Shown here: positions 18,450-27,716 of the stretch, piece by piece
Position numbering within the stretch: the first letter of the stretch is position 1
Layout of the letters: every line of letters begins with the position of its first letter
Assembly (NCBI RefSeq): GCF_016031655.1
Contig: NZ_JACCHQ010000002.1
Coordinates: 248,001-312,000 of the forward strand
From: Bradyrhizobium glycinis
GTDB lineage: Bacteria; Pseudomonadota; Alphaproteobacteria; Rhizobiales; Xanthobacteraceae
DNA: 64,000 bases
Direction: 5' to 3'
Notes under the pieces: model-generated
Seen by the model: only the letters and a program-made list of their open reading frames with translations
The model's database searches: none
What the model was told of the DNA's origin: nothing
Translations under genes and position numbers: made by a program

Positions 18450-19193
18450 ATGGACCTCGGGCTCAAATCGAAAACCGCTGTCGTCACCGGCGCGAGCATC
18501 GGCATCGGCCGCGCCATCGCCAAGGGCCTCGCCGCCGAAGGTGTGCGCGTCGTCGGCGTGGCGCGCCGCGCCGATCTGCTAGCCGAGCTGGTGAAGGAGG
18601 TCGGCGGCGGATCGATCACGCCATTCGTGCAGGATGTGATGGCCAAGGACGCCGCCGAGAACATCGCGGCCTTCGCCCTGAAGGAGCTCGGCCATGTCGA
18701 CATCCTCGTCAACAATGCCGGCGGCAGCCGTCCCCTGCCGGTCGATGCACCCGACAGCAAATGGGACGAGGCGATCGCGCTCAACTTCACCAGCTACCGC
18801 CGCATCGCGCATGCACTGCTGCCGCAGATGATCGAGCGCAAATGGGGCCGCATCGTCAACATCACCGGCAAGTCCGAGCCGGAGGGCCTCAATGCCGCCT
18901 TCGCCGCCAAGGCCGCCGTGCACGCCTGGGCCAAGGGCCTGTCGCGCGAGATCGGCAAGCACGGCATCACCATCAATTGCATCCCGCCTGGCCGCATCAT
19001 GAGCGAGCAGATCCGCCGCAACTACCCGCCGGATTATCGCGAGCGCTTTGCCGAGGAGGAGATCCCCGTCGGCTATTGGGGCGAGCCGGAAGATCTGGCC
19101 GCACTCGCGGTGTTCCTGGCCTCGCCGGTGGCGCGCTACATCACGGGCACGGTGATCCCGGTGGATGGGGGCTTGCGGCGGTATCAGTTCTAG
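18450..19193 (+). CDS. SDR-family protein lacking the catalytic tyrosine
   Basis: The 247-residue protein has a good SDR cofactor motif (TGASIGIGRAIAKGLA), NNAG at about 90 and the C-terminal PVDGG. The active-site stretch reads NITGKSEPEGLNAAFAAKAA. The usual Ser pair is Thr-Gly, and the position four before the conserved Lys is Ala instead of Tyr (Phe is next to it). The loop is also about three residues short. It belongs to a divergent subgroup of FabG-like SDRs with imperfect catalytic residues, so the reaction is unknown. A decayed repeat of its 3' end follows at 19241-19276. It is divergent from tam. Confidence 0.85.
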   Translation: MDLGLKSKTAVVTGASIGIGRAIAKGLAAEGVRVVGVARRADLLAELVKEVGGGSITPFVQDVMAKDAAENIAAFALKELGHVDILVNNAGGSRPLPVDAPDSKWDEAIALNFTSYRRIAHALLPQMIERKWGRIVNITGKSEPEGLNAAFAAKAAVHAWAKGLSREIGKHGITINCIPPGRIMSEQIRRNYPPDYRERFAEEEIPVGYWGEPEDLAALAVFLASPVARYITGTVIPVDGGLRRYQF

Positions 19194-19240
19194 GAATTCA
19201 TGTGATGCGCAGGGAAAGGCTCTCAATTGCGACAGCCCTG

Positions 19241-19276
19241 CGGTGGATGGCGGGTTGCGGCGGCATCAGCCCGTAG
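19241..19276 (+). repeat. Decayed duplicate of the preceding SDR 3' end
   Basis: The 36 bp here (CGGTGGATGG ... ATCAGCCCGTAG) repeat, with a few changes and one inserted base, the last 35 bp of the SDR gene (19159-19193). In one frame they still read VDGGLRRHQP. This looks like the trace of a small tandem duplication or an old recombination event. It has no gene of its own. Confidence 0.6.
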
Positions 19277-19376
19277 CATCCGCGGCGCCAATCCTTGGCG
19301 GCGCTGTCTCGGCGCTGGGGTCGTCGTCTACGAGCTCATCACGTGTGTGCCGTAAGGTGGGTTCGACGAAGCAGGC

Positions 19377-20330
19377 CTAACCTTCGCGGCTTGCTGTTCC
19401 CATCGCATCGCGCCGCCATGCACCCGGGCTGACGCCGACGATCGCGGAGAACACTCGCGTGAAGTGGCTCTGGTTGGCAAAGCCGGCCGAAATAGCAACC
19501 TCGGACAGTGATGGACCGTGCTCACGCATCAGACGCTTGGCGGTTCTCACGCGATGATGCAGAAGCCAGCGATAAGGCGGCAGACCGGTCGCAGCGCGAA
19601 ACGCACGAGAGAAATGGCTGACGGAGAGGCCGAGCTCCGCAGCGATCGCCTGCAACGGCATCTTGCCCCCGAGATCCGCTTCGAGTTTGTCGCATGCGCG
19701 CGCGAGCTGCCATGGCGCAAGGGCACCGCGGCCGGTCTCGGCGTTGTGCCGAAAGCCTCCATAGGTCTCGGCGACATGAGCTGCGAGCGCCAGCATCATG
19801 TGATCGACGAACAGTTGGTTGGCCTCGTCCGGTCGGCGCAGTCCCTCGCGCAAGGAAGCGCCGATATGACGGACGATGGCATCATCGTGCCCGACGGGGC
19901 CGCAGTCGAGCGCATCGATGCGCCGCGCTCCCGACTGATCGGCGAGACCATCGAGCGCCGAACGCGGCACGTAGAAGTGCAGAGAGTGAAACGGTTTGTC
20001 GATCACGTAGCGGGGGTCAGCCTTAAGATCGTATAGATAAGTCGTCCCGGCATGGACGTCTGCCTTCGTGAGGCGACGACCCTGCTCCCAGATCTCGCAC
20101 TCCGGATAGTCGCGCAATTTCAGGCTGACGAGATAGGCATCTTCCGCAGCAAACGACCCGGACAGACCCAGCACGGGATGGTCGCTTCGCGTTTCCGTGA
20201 CTGCGATCTCGGCGCTGCGCAGCGACCGCGTCATCAGCGTGGGCGGCACTTCATCGAGGCGGAGGAATGCTCCAAGCCGTTCACCGTACGCGCCTGTCCT
20301 GCCCATCGGATGTCTCGTCTGTGCCGTCAT
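19377..20330 (-). CDS. AraC-family transcription regulator
   Basis: This protein is about 317 residues if started at 20330; a start at 20306 (MGRTGAYG) is as likely, and no strong ribosome site decides. The N-terminal half resembles the AraC_E/cupin-type sensor of regulators that open with an ERLG-x3-LDEVPPTLMTRSL region. The C-terminal 100 residues hold both AraC helix-turn-helix motifs (MPLQAIAAELGLSVSHFSRAF and LSEVAISAGFANQSHFTRVF). It is divergent from a second AraC gene across 453 bp. It probably controls nearby enzymes, and the inducer is unknown. Confidence 0.9.
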   Translation of the reverse strand: MTAQTRHPMGRTGAYGERLGAFLRLDEVPPTLMTRSLRSAEIAVTETRSDHPVLGLSGSFAAEDAYLVSLKLRDYPECEIWEQGRRLTKADVHAGTTYLYDLKADPRYVIDKPFHSLHFYVPRSALDGLADQSGARRIDALDCGPVGHDDAIVRHIGASLREGLRRPDEANQLFVDHMMLALAAHVAETYGGFRHNAETGRGALAPWQLARACDKLEADLGGKMPLQAIAAELGLSVSHFSRAFRAATGLPPYRWLLHHRVRTAKRLMREHGPSLSEVAISAGFANQSHFTRVFSAIVGVSPGAWRRDAMGTASREG

Positions 20331-20783
20331 GGAGCAGGCCACAGCAACCTGCCATTTCCAGGATCCTATAGCGGTAAGCACCCACCGCTGTCCACGACCG
20401 ACGAAGTCGCACCCGCCCCCGATCGAGTCCCATCCGATTTTATCAAACATTTCAAAATGATCGGTTTGTGCTCTGACGGCGTGAGGGGCCAGCGAACCGC
20501 GATGTCGACATCACGACTTTTCACAAACGCACGCGAGTGACGCGCGTCTGTCGTGCGCGCAGCAGGATCAGGCAATGCGCGGCAGTATCAGGAAAGACAC
20601 AGGTCGTGGCGCTGCCTAGAACCCGTAAATCAACGGAATCGGGACCTCGACGGATCGCCTTCGGACCCGATCCACCCCTTGAGCAAAGACCACCAGTCCG
20701 GCCGTTCGGCCCCCGCTCTGCGGCCGCTGAAACCATGATCAATTTGTCGCGCATCAGCGACGCGCCGCCACACGAGCGAAGCC
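20331..20783. other. Long intergenic region between two AraC genes
   Basis: This region is less GC-rich than its surroundings in the part at 20420-20530 and holds no convincing gene. One perfect 12-bp palindrome (CATTTCAAAATG, 20448-20459) could be an operator for one of the flanking AraC regulators. No SD-start pair other than those of the flanking genes was found. Confidence 0.5.
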
Positions 20784-21725
20784 ATGAGCAAAGTCGTCTT
20801 GCGCGAATCTCAGAACGAAACCGCCGCGTCTGGAGTGCGGCGCGACCAGGCAGGCGATCGACCCGCTGCCGATGTGGAGATGGCCCGCGTGCTCGGCACG
20901 GTGCCTTTCCGCATGGCGTTGGATTCCTCCGGCGCCGGCATTGCTCACTGGAAGCACGATCCGTTGCACGACGTCGTCGCGCCCATGAGCCATCATGTCA
21001 TCATGGCTTACAACGGCGCGGTGCAACGCATGGAGCGGCGATCCGGGCAATCCGTCGCAATCGGGACGTTTCGTCCGGGAGTCGTGATCATTATTCCAGA
21101 AGGGTCGAGCTCCCGGTGGGACATTCCAAAACCCGTCGACGTCGTTCAACTCTACCTTCCGCAGACAACGCTGAAGCGCGTGGCGGACGAAGCCGAAGTC
21201 GGGGCACCGTCCGAGCTCCTGGAGCGAACCGCGCATCCCGATCCCGTCACGTCCCGCCTGCTCCTGAGCGCGGCGGACGTGCTGGACGGAAACGAGGCGC
21301 TGGATACGTTGTTCCGGCAGCAACTCATGGATTTACTGGCGACGCGTCTGCTGGCTGCGCACACCGGCTCGCCAAGCACGATCGCGCCGGCGAGGGGCGG
21401 GTTGGCGCCGAAAACATTGCTTCGGGCGATCGAGCGGTTGCGCTCCGACAGTGATGCCGACGTCTCGCTTGCGGCGCTTGCCGCCGAGGCCGGCTTGTCG
21501 CGCTTTCACTTCTGCCGCGCCTTCAAAGACAGTACCGGGCTTTCTCCGCATGCCTGGCTGCGGCAGCACCGGCTCGAGCAAGCCATGAACATGCTGCGTG
21601 ACACCGACGCCTCCGTCGTCTCGATCGCCGTCACGCTCGGCTACTCCTCGCAGACCGCCTTTGCCGCCGCGTTTCGAAAGCTGACCGGGGAATCGCCGAG
21701 CGATTGGCGGCGCCGCGCGCGATAG
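20784..21725 (+). CDS. AraC-family transcription regulator
   Basis: This 313-residue protein has an N-terminal ligand-binding half (about 35-190) without a recognised fold signature, and a C-terminal AraC DNA-binding domain (about 205-310). Both helix-turn-helix motifs are clear: [21 protein letters not shown] and [20 protein letters not shown]. It is the first gene of a rightward group with an alpha/beta hydrolase, a flavoprotein, a metallo-beta-lactamase-fold enzyme and an SDR, which it may control. It differs from the divergent AraC neighbour in the sensor half. Confidence 0.9.
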   Translation: MSKVVLRESQNETAASGVRRDQAGDRPAADVEMARVLGTVPFRMALDSSGAGIAHWKHDPLHDVVAPMSHHVIMAYNGAVQRMERRSGQSVAIGTFRPGVVIIIPEGSSSRWDIPKPVDVVQLYLPQTTLKRVADEAEVGAPSELLERTAHPDPVTSRLLLSAADVLDGNEALDTLFRQQLMDLLATRLLAAHTGSPSTIAPARGGLAPKTLLRAIERLRSDSDADVSLAALAAEAGLSRFHFCRAFKDSTGLSPHAWLRQHRLEQAMNMLRDTDASVVSIAVTLGYSSQTAFAAAFRKLTGESPSDWRRRAR

Positions 21726-21727
21726 CA

Positions 21728-21757
21728 GCAATCGCGCTGCAATCGCGGCAATCGCGC
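21728..21757. repeat. Three direct CAATCGCG repeats
   Basis: The octamer CAATCGCG occurs at 21729, 21740 and 21749, just after the AraC stop and about 70 bp upstream of the hydrolase start. It may be a regulator-binding array for the adjacent AraC protein or a chance low-complexity stretch. Confidence 0.4.
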
Positions 21758-21822
21758 TGGGGCACGAGCAAATCCGGTTCGGTAGACATCCATCGTGCCC
21801 CCAACCTGCAATGGAGCAGCAA

Positions 21823-22812
21823 ATGCCCTTGATAACATCCGTCAGCCGGCTCGCGAGCACCTCGCGCCGAAACATCCTGGCAACGACGCTTCTGTACACG
21901 GCGTCGTTGACCGTCCGCTCGACCTCGGCGGTGGGCCGCGATGCCAAGAGCACCGCGCTCTCGATCGGCAAGAACGACGGTGCAGCCTTCGTCACCACCA
22001 GCGACGGTGTCCAGATCTTCTACAAGGATTGGGGACCGAAGTCCGCGCAGCCGATCGTCTTCCATCATGGCTGGCCGCTCAGCGCCGACGACTGGGACGC
22101 CCAGATGCTGTTCTTCCTCGGCAAGGGTTTTCGCGTGATCGCGCATGATCGCCGCGGCCATGGCCGCTCTGGCCAGGTCAGCGACGGCCACGACATGGAT
22201 CATTATGCCGCCGACGTCGCCGCCCTCGCCCAGCACCTCGATCTTCGCAACGCCATTCACGTCGGCCACTCCACCGGTGGCGGCGAGGCGACGCGATACG
22301 TGGCGCGCCATGGCCGGGAGCGCGTCGCCAAGCTCGTGCTCATCGGCGCCGTGCCGCCCCTGATGCTGAAGACCGAGTCCAATCCCGGCGGATTGCCGCT
22401 TGACGCGTTCGACGGCTTGCGCCGGCGGCTCGCCACCAACAGGTCGCAGTTCTACTTCGAATTCGCGAGCGGTCCCTTCTACGGCTACAATCGTCCGGGC
22501 GCCGAGCCTTCCCAGGCCGTGATCTGGAACTGGTGGCGTCAAGCCATGACGGGCAGCAGCAAGGCCCATCACGACGGCATCAAGGCCTTCTCCGAAACCG
22601 ACTTCAGCGAAGACCTGAAGAGCATTGCGGTGCCGACGCTCGTGCTGCACGGCGGCGACGACCAGATCGTCCCCGTTGCCGACTCGGCACCGCTGTCGGC
22701 CCGACTCCTGAAGCACAGCACACTGAAGATCTATGACCTGCTGCCGCATGGCCTCTGCACGACGCATCCCGACCTCGTCAATGCCGACTTGCTCAGGTTC
22801 GTAACGGCCTAG
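21823..22812 (+). CDS. Alpha/beta hydrolase, non-heme chloroperoxidase-like, probably exported
   Basis: The 329-residue enzyme starts at 21823 with GGAG six nt upstream. Residues 1-45 look like a twin-arginine-type export signal ([16 protein letters not shown]). The alpha/beta hydrolase core follows: oxyanion [19 protein letters not shown], nucleophile elbow GHSTGGGEA, acid residue in HGGDDQIVP and catalytic His in [12 protein letters not shown]. The close family is the cofactor-free chloroperoxidase/esterase group. Export is less common in that family and should be regarded as inference. It is followed within 42 bp by a flavoprotein gene on the same strand. Confidence 0.88.
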   Translation: MPLITSVSRLASTSRRNILATTLLYTASLTVRSTSAVGRDAKSTALSIGKNDGAAFVTTSDGVQIFYKDWGPKSAQPIVFHHGWPLSADDWDAQMLFFLGKGFRVIAHDRRGHGRSGQVSDGHDMDHYAADVAALAQHLDLRNAIHVGHSTGGGEATRYVARHGRERVAKLVLIGAVPPLMLKTESNPGGLPLDAFDGLRRRLATNRSQFYFEFASGPFYGYNRPGAEPSQAVIWNWWRQAMTGSSKAHHDGIKAFSETDFSEDLKSIAVPTLVLHGGDDQIVPVADSAPLSARLLKHSTLKIYDLLPHGLCTTHPDLVNADLLRFVTA

Positions 22813-22853
22813 CCTCGCCTCATCGCAATCGCATCAACCAAGGACCAGTCGAC

Positions 22854-24059
22854 ATGCGCATCGTCATCATTGGTGCCGGCTTTGCCGGCATGTATGCCGC
22901 CCTTTCAGCCGCCCGCCTGCGCGACATACAGGGCGTTTCACCCGATAAGCTCGAGATCGCGCTCGTCGCGCCCGAACCGACGCTCGTGGTTCGCCCGCGA
23001 CTCTACGAACCGAATCCCGAGACCCTGACAGCACCGCTGCAGGACGTTCTCAACGCGATCGACGTCGTCTATGTCAGGGGCCATGCCGAGGCGATCGATA
23101 CCAAGTCCAAGGTCGTCGAGGTCGCTGGCACGCAAGGCACGCGGAAGACGCTGTCCTACGACCGGCTGGTGGTCGCCACCGGCAGCCGACTGTTTCGGCC
23201 GAACATTCCCGGCCTTGCCGAGCACGGCTTCAGCGTCGACCAGCTCGATGACGCCATCGCGCTCGATCGTCACCTCCATGGGCTTTTGAGCCGCCCGGCC
23301 TCGAAGGCACGCAACACCGTCGTCGTCGCGGGCGGCGGATTCACCGGCATCGAGGCGGCGACAGAGCTGCCGTCGCGCCTGCGCAAGATTCTCGGCAAGA
23401 ACGCCCAGTTGCGCGTGGTCGTCGTCGACCGCAACGAGGCGATCGCCCCGGACATGGGCGCAGGCCCCCGCCCCATCATCGAGGAGGCGCTGAGCAAGCT
23501 CGGCATCGAGACCAGGCTCGGTGTCGGCGTGGCTTCGCTCGACAAGTCCGGCGTCACGCTCTCCAACGGCGAGCAGATCGAATGCGAGACGGTGATCTGG
23601 GCCGCCGGTATGCGCGCGGCGCCGTTGACGGCGCAGATCCCTGCCGAGCGCGACCGGTTTGGCCGGCTGCTCGTCGACCGCGAACTACGGGTCCCATCGG
23701 TGAGCGGCGTCTTCGCCGCCGGCGATGCCGCACGGGCCGCGTGTGACGATGTCGGCAATTACGCGCTGATGTCGTGTCAGCACGCGACCCGGATGGGCGC
23801 CTTCGCCGGCAACAATGCCACCGCCGAGCTGCTGGGCGTTCCGACCAGACCCTATCACCAGAAAGCCTACGTCACCTGCCTCGACCTCGGCGAAGCCGGC
23901 GCGTTGTTCACCCGCGGCTGGGAGCGCACGGTCGAGATGGTCGGCGACGTCGCCAAGAAGACCAAGCAGGAGATCAACACGGTCTGGATCTATCCGCCCA
24001 AGGCCGAGCGTGCCGCAGCGCTCGCCTCCGCCGATCCCGAGCGCGTCACCGCGCTCTAG
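22854..24059 (+). CDS. FAD-dependent NAD(P)H oxidoreductase (NDH-2-like)
   Basis: The 401-residue flavoprotein has two Rossmann motifs: FAD-binding GAGFAGMYAALSAARL at the N-terminus and pyridine-nucleotide-binding VVAGGGFTGIEAATEL at about 157. The second FAD-contact motif is GVFAAGDAA near 300. The C-terminal part resembles type II NADH dehydrogenases and related pyridine nucleotide-disulfide oxidoreductases, but no membrane helix is obvious. Its position between a chloroperoxidase-like hydrolase and an MBL-fold hydrolase suggests a role in a small oxidative catabolic or detoxification route. The electron acceptor is unknown. Confidence 0.88.
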   Translation: MRIVIIGAGFAGMYAALSAARLRDIQGVSPDKLEIALVAPEPTLVVRPRLYEPNPETLTAPLQDVLNAIDVVYVRGHAEAIDTKSKVVEVAGTQGTRKTLSYDRLVVATGSRLFRPNIPGLAEHGFSVDQLDDAIALDRHLHGLLSRPASKARNTVVVAGGGFTGIEAATELPSRLRKILGKNAQLRVVVVDRNEAIAPDMGAGPRPIIEEALSKLGIETRLGVGVASLDKSGVTLSNGEQIECETVIWAAGMRAAPLTAQIPAERDRFGRLLVDRELRVPSVSGVFAAGDAARAACDDVGNYALMSCQHATRMGAFAGNNATAELLGVPTRPYHQKAYVTCLDLGEAGALFTRGWERTVEMVGDVAKKTKQEINTVWIYPPKAERAAALASADPERVTAL

Positions 24060-24092
24060 CAACGAACCCCCGATCTTGAAAAGGAGACCAGG

Positions 24093-25004
24093 ATGAATCT
24101 GCACAACGCTTCCATTGCCACGAAACCCGAAGAGCTCGTGCCGTCGCGCTACGCGGTGCGTATCGGCGACATCGACGTGCTGGTGGTCAGCGACGGGGTG
24201 CTGCCGCTTCCGACCACCATGCTGGCGCACAACGCTGACCCGGCCGTACGAGCCAACTGGTTGAAGCAGATGTTCCTGCCTCAGGATGCGTTCGACTGGG
24301 CACTGAATGCGGTGATGGTGCGAAGTGGCGACAAGACCATTCTCATCGACGCCGGACTTGGGTCCGATCCCGACCTGCATCTGCCGCGCGCCGGACAGTT
24401 GATCAAGCGCCTGGAGGCCGCCGGAATCGACCTCTCCTCCGTGACCGATCTCGTGTTGACCCACATGCACATGGATCACGTCGGCGGCTTGCTGGTCGAC
24501 GGCGTGAAGGAGCGGCTACGCCAGGACCTGCGGATCCACGTGGCCGCCGCCGAGGTCAAGTTCTGGGAGTCGCCCGATTTCACCCATACCAACATGCCGC
24601 AGGGATTCCCCGATGCGCTTCGGGCCGCCGCCAAGCAGTTCGTGAAGATGTACGGCAGCCAGATCCGGCGGTTCGAGGAGCAGCACGAGGTTGCGCCCGG
24701 TGTCGTCGTCCGCCGCACCGGCGGTCACACGCCCGGACATAGCGTGGTCCGCGTGGCGTCCGGCGGCGAAGCGCTGACCTTTGCCGGCGATGCCGTGTTT
24801 GCGGTCGGGTTCGACCAACCCGAATGGCACAACGGCTTCGAGCACGACCCTGAGGAGGCGGCGCGCGTTCGTATCCAGCTGTTGCGGGAGCTCGCGGAGA
24901 GCGGCGAGCTGCTGGTGGCCACGCACATGCCGTTCCCATCGGTCGGCCATGTCGCGGCCGCCGGCAATGCCTTCCGCTGGGTCCCGGTGTTCTGGGACTA
25001 CTGA
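24093..25004 (+). CDS. Metallo-beta-lactamase-fold hydrolase
   Basis: This is a 303-residue cytoplasmic enzyme with the zinc motif THMHMDHVGG (HxHxDH) at about 128, the next histidine in RRTGGHTPGHSVV, the metal aspartate in FAGDAVF and the last histidine near the C-terminus (ATHMPFPSVGH). The arrangement matches lactonase and glyoxalase-II-like members. Quorum-quenching lactonase activity is possible but not shown. SD AAGGAG precedes the ATG. It lies 33 bp behind the flavoprotein gene, so probably in the same transcript. Confidence 0.9.
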   Translation: MNLHNASIATKPEELVPSRYAVRIGDIDVLVVSDGVLPLPTTMLAHNADPAVRANWLKQMFLPQDAFDWALNAVMVRSGDKTILIDAGLGSDPDLHLPRAGQLIKRLEAAGIDLSSVTDLVLTHMHMDHVGGLLVDGVKERLRQDLRIHVAAAEVKFWESPDFTHTNMPQGFPDALRAAAKQFVKMYGSQIRRFEEQHEVAPGVVVRRTGGHTPGHSVVRVASGGEALTFAGDAVFAVGFDQPEWHNGFEHDPEEAARVRIQLLRELAESGELLVATHMPFPSVGHVAAAGNAFRWVPVFWDY

Positions 25005-25160
25005 CGGGCAAGAACAGGCTCAACTGGAGCGCGCCCCCGGGATGATCGAGCGCTCCCTCCGGATCACACCCCTCACGGCGGCCGGTACACTAGGGAATCG
25101 GCCGCCGCGACCTGTAAACTCCGACCAATTGGTGCGGCGGACCGCACGAGAGACAAGAAC

Positions 25161-25907
25161 ATGCAAGATCAAAAGGTCGTTGTCGTCACCGGCGGCACTT
25201 CAGGCATCGGCCGCGCAGCGGCGCTCCGCTTCGCGAAACAGGGCTATCAGGTGCTCATCACCGGCCGACGGGCGAGCCTGATCAACGAGACCATGCTGCA
25301 ACACGAGAACATCGCGGGAATGACGGCGGACGCGGCGTCCGCCGAGGACGCCAAGCGTACCATTGCGAAGGCGCTCGACAAATGGGGCCGTCTCGATGCG
25401 CTGGTCAACAATGCCGGCGCCGGCGCAATCCTGCCGCTCGCCGATGTGACCGCCGATCGCATCACAGACATCTTCGCCGTCAACGTGCTCGGCCCAAGTC
25501 TGCTCGCGTCGGCAGCGCTTCCCCATCTCAAGGCCAGGCGCGGCGCGATCGTCAACATCTCCAGCACCTTCGGACACAAAGCGGCTGCAGCACTGTCCCA
25601 TTACGCAGCCAGCAAAGCCGCCGTGGAGCATTTGACGCGGTGCTGGGCCCTGGAGCTGGCTCCGATCGGAATCAGGGTGAACGCCGTTGCACCGGGCCCA
25701 ACGGAGACGAGCGCGCTGACGGGCATGATGGGATTGTCGGCGGAGCAGGCCGCAGCGGTCGAGGAACAGGAGCGCGCCAGCATACCGCTCGGCCGCCGCG
25801 GCGTGCCCGAGGATGTCGCTGAATGGGTCGTCCAACTCGCCGGTCCCGCCTCGGCGTGGGTCACCGGTCAGGTGATCGCCGTCGATGGCGGCCTGGGACT
25901 GGCATGA
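25161..25907 (+). CDS. Short-chain dehydrogenase/reductase
   Basis: The 248-residue classical SDR has cofactor motif TGGTSGIGRAAALRF, NNAG at about 83, the catalytic Ser and Tyr-x3-Lys in INISSTFGH and HYAASKAAV, and C-terminal VDGGLGLA. It is a normal NAD(P)-dependent oxidoreductase of unknown substrate. A 156-bp gap separates it from the MBL gene, so it may have its own promoter although it is part of the same rightward island. Confidence 0.9.
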   Translation: MQDQKVVVVTGGTSGIGRAAALRFAKQGYQVLITGRRASLINETMLQHENIAGMTADAASAEDAKRTIAKALDKWGRLDALVNNAGAGAILPLADVTADRITDIFAVNVLGPSLLASAALPHLKARRGAIVNISSTFGHKAAAALSHYAASKAAVEHLTRCWALELAPIGIRVNAVAPGPTETSALTGMMGLSAEQAAAVEEQERASIPLGRRGVPEDVAEWVVQLAGPASAWVTGQVIAVDGGLGLA

Positions 25908-26323
25908 TCTCGCGCGGTCGGTGGCCTGTCGGCGCCACGCGAAGAAGCACGTGAACTTCGAGTCTCCCGCCAACTATTCGTCGCAAACTGGAGACGGCGC
26001 GCGCAAGACGCGCATGCGGCCTGCTCCCGGCCCGATCGCTGGCACGTTGGCATTCTGCCAGTGTTTTGCCCGACGGGTCAACGTGATCGCGCCCCGCGAA
26101 AGCCGCCGCGACACGGCGGAAAAATGCCTTGTCGATCAAAGGGCCTCCTACTGTGCATGGGGTTGTTTTGCGACTTTGTTCTTTTGGCCTCGCCCTGCGC
26201 TCGCAGCGCAGCCGCATCGCGTGACCTTCGCGCATACACAGCATGCAAGCTTGCGTCTGTGGAAGCCGGCGTCTCCGTAGTACATGCCAAACGTCCCGCC
26301 GCCGGAGCAGCGCGCCAACGAAA
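25908..26323. other. Intergenic region without a recognisable gene
   Basis: The 416 bp between the SDR and the MFS gene hold several open frames in both directions. None has a good ribosome site or a product that I recognise, and their composition is that of GC-rich non-coding shadow frames. No clear hairpin-T terminator or known promoter box was found. Confidence 0.5.
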
Positions 26324-27712
26324 ATGACGATCACGTTACCTGCCGCCGCGCGCGAGTCCGACCAGCCCATCGCGGACGGCCTGCCGGCCGCGCAGCGGCG
26401 CTGGGCGGTCGCGGCGATCTTCACTGCGCTCGCGATGGCCTCGCTCGACACGGCGATCGCTAACATCGCCCTGCCCGCCATCGCCGCCGACCTGCACGTC
26501 ACGCCGGAGCAGTCAGTCTGGGTCGTCAACGTCTACCAGATCGCGCTGGTGGCGACGCTCTTGCCGCTCGGGGCGCTCGGCGAGATCGTCGGGCACCAGC
26601 GCATCTATCTCGGCGGCCTGATCCTGTTCACCATCGCCGCGCTGTTCTGCGCGGTGGCATGGTCGCTGGACAGTCTCCTGGTGGCGCGCACGCTGCAAGG
26701 GTTGGGAGCGAGCGGCATCATGAGCGTCAACACGGCCTTGGTGCGCTTCGTCTATCCCGGCCGCATGCTCGGCCGTGGCTTCGGTCACAACGCGCTCGTG
26801 GTCGCGACCGCCTTCACCTTCGGGCCCTCGATCGCCTCCGCCATCCTCGCGCTCGGACCGTGGCCGTGGCTGTTCGCCGTCAACATCCCGTTCGGCTTCC
26901 TCGCCATCGGCATCGGCTTTGCGATGCTGCCGAAGACCCCGCGCGCCGATCACGGCTTCGACTTGCTCGGCGCGATCCTGGCCACCGTCTGCCTCGGCCT
27001 GTTTATCACCGGCATGGGCAGCGCCGCGCATAATCTGTCGCCCGTCGTGGTCGGCATCGAGCTGGTCACCGCCCTCGCGCTTGGCGTGATCCTGACCCGC
27101 CGCCACGCCGATCATCCCGCGCCGATGCTGCCGATCGACCTGTTCGCCAGGCCGATGTTCGCGCTGTCGGCGGCAACGGCCGTGTGCTCCTTCGCCGTGC
27201 AAGGCCTCGCCTTCGTCTCGCTGCCGTTCTATTTCGAGGATGTACTCGGCCGCTCGCAGGTCGAGACCGGCTTCTTCATGACGCCGTGGCCGCTGGTGGT
27301 CGGCATCATGGCCCCGATCGCAGGCCGCCTTTCGGACCGCCACGCCGTCGGCCTGCTCGGCGGCATCGGGCTTGTGCTGCTCGGCCTCGGCATGGCGCTG
27401 CTGGCGACGCTGCCGCCCAATCCAGCAATTGCCGACATCATTTGGCGGATGGTGATCTGCGGCATGGGGTTCGGCTTCTTCCAGGCGCCGAACATGAAGG
27501 CGGTGATGGCAAGCGCGCCGCCGCACCGCAGCGGCAGCGCCTCCGGCATCGTCGCCACCGCGCGCCTGACCGGGCAGACGACCGGCGCGGCGCTCGCCGC
27601 CGCCTGCTTCGCACTCGCCGGCCACGACGGCGCCACACTGGCGCTGGCGCTCGGCGCGGGCTTTGCCGCGCTCGGCAGCGTGATGAGCTTCTTGCGGCTC
27701 GCGGTGAAGTAA
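26324..27712 (+). CDS. MFS drug transporter, DHA2-like
   Basis: The 462-residue inner-membrane protein appears to have 14 hydrophobic segments. The start at 26324 gives MTITLPAAARESDQ before the first helix. The motif LDTAIANIALPAIAADL in helix 1 is the DHA2 (EmrB/QacA-like) signature, and LLPLGALGEIVGHQRIYL follows in the next loop. Proteins of this type pump hydrophobic drugs or metabolites in exchange for protons. There is no linked emrA or TetR gene. The ribosome site is weak. It converges on the radical SAM gene with 4 bp between stops. Confidence 0.9.
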   Translation: MTITLPAAARESDQPIADGLPAAQRRWAVAAIFTALAMASLDTAIANIALPAIAADLHVTPEQSVWVVNVYQIALVATLLPLGALGEIVGHQRIYLGGLILFTIAALFCAVAWSLDSLLVARTLQGLGASGIMSVNTALVRFVYPGRMLGRGFGHNALVVATAFTFGPSIASAILALGPWPWLFAVNIPFGFLAIGIGFAMLPKTPRADHGFDLLGAILATVCLGLFITGMGSAAHNLSPVVVGIELVTALALGVILTRRHADHPAPMLPIDLFARPMFALSAATAVCSFAVQGLAFVSLPFYFEDVLGRSQVETGFFMTPWPLVVGIMAPIAGRLSDRHAVGLLGGIGLVLLGLGMALLATLPPNPAIADIIWRMVICGMGFGFFQAPNMKAVMASAPPHRSGSASGIVATARLTGQTTGAALAAACFALAGHDGATLALALGAGFAALGSVMSFLRLAVK

Positions 27713-27716
27713 GCCG

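Noticed and set aside
18287..18790. Upstream extension of the Tam frame
   Set aside because: Tam homology begins at the ATG 18286, and the extension would overlap the divergent SDR gene and its start.
26041..26075. Sigma-54-like TGGCAC element
   Set aside because: The -12 GC is not at the required distance from the -24 GG.
25885..26280. 131-codon open frame after the SDR gene
   Set aside because: It overlaps the SDR end, has no ribosome site, and its product has no recognisable order. Treated as non-coding.
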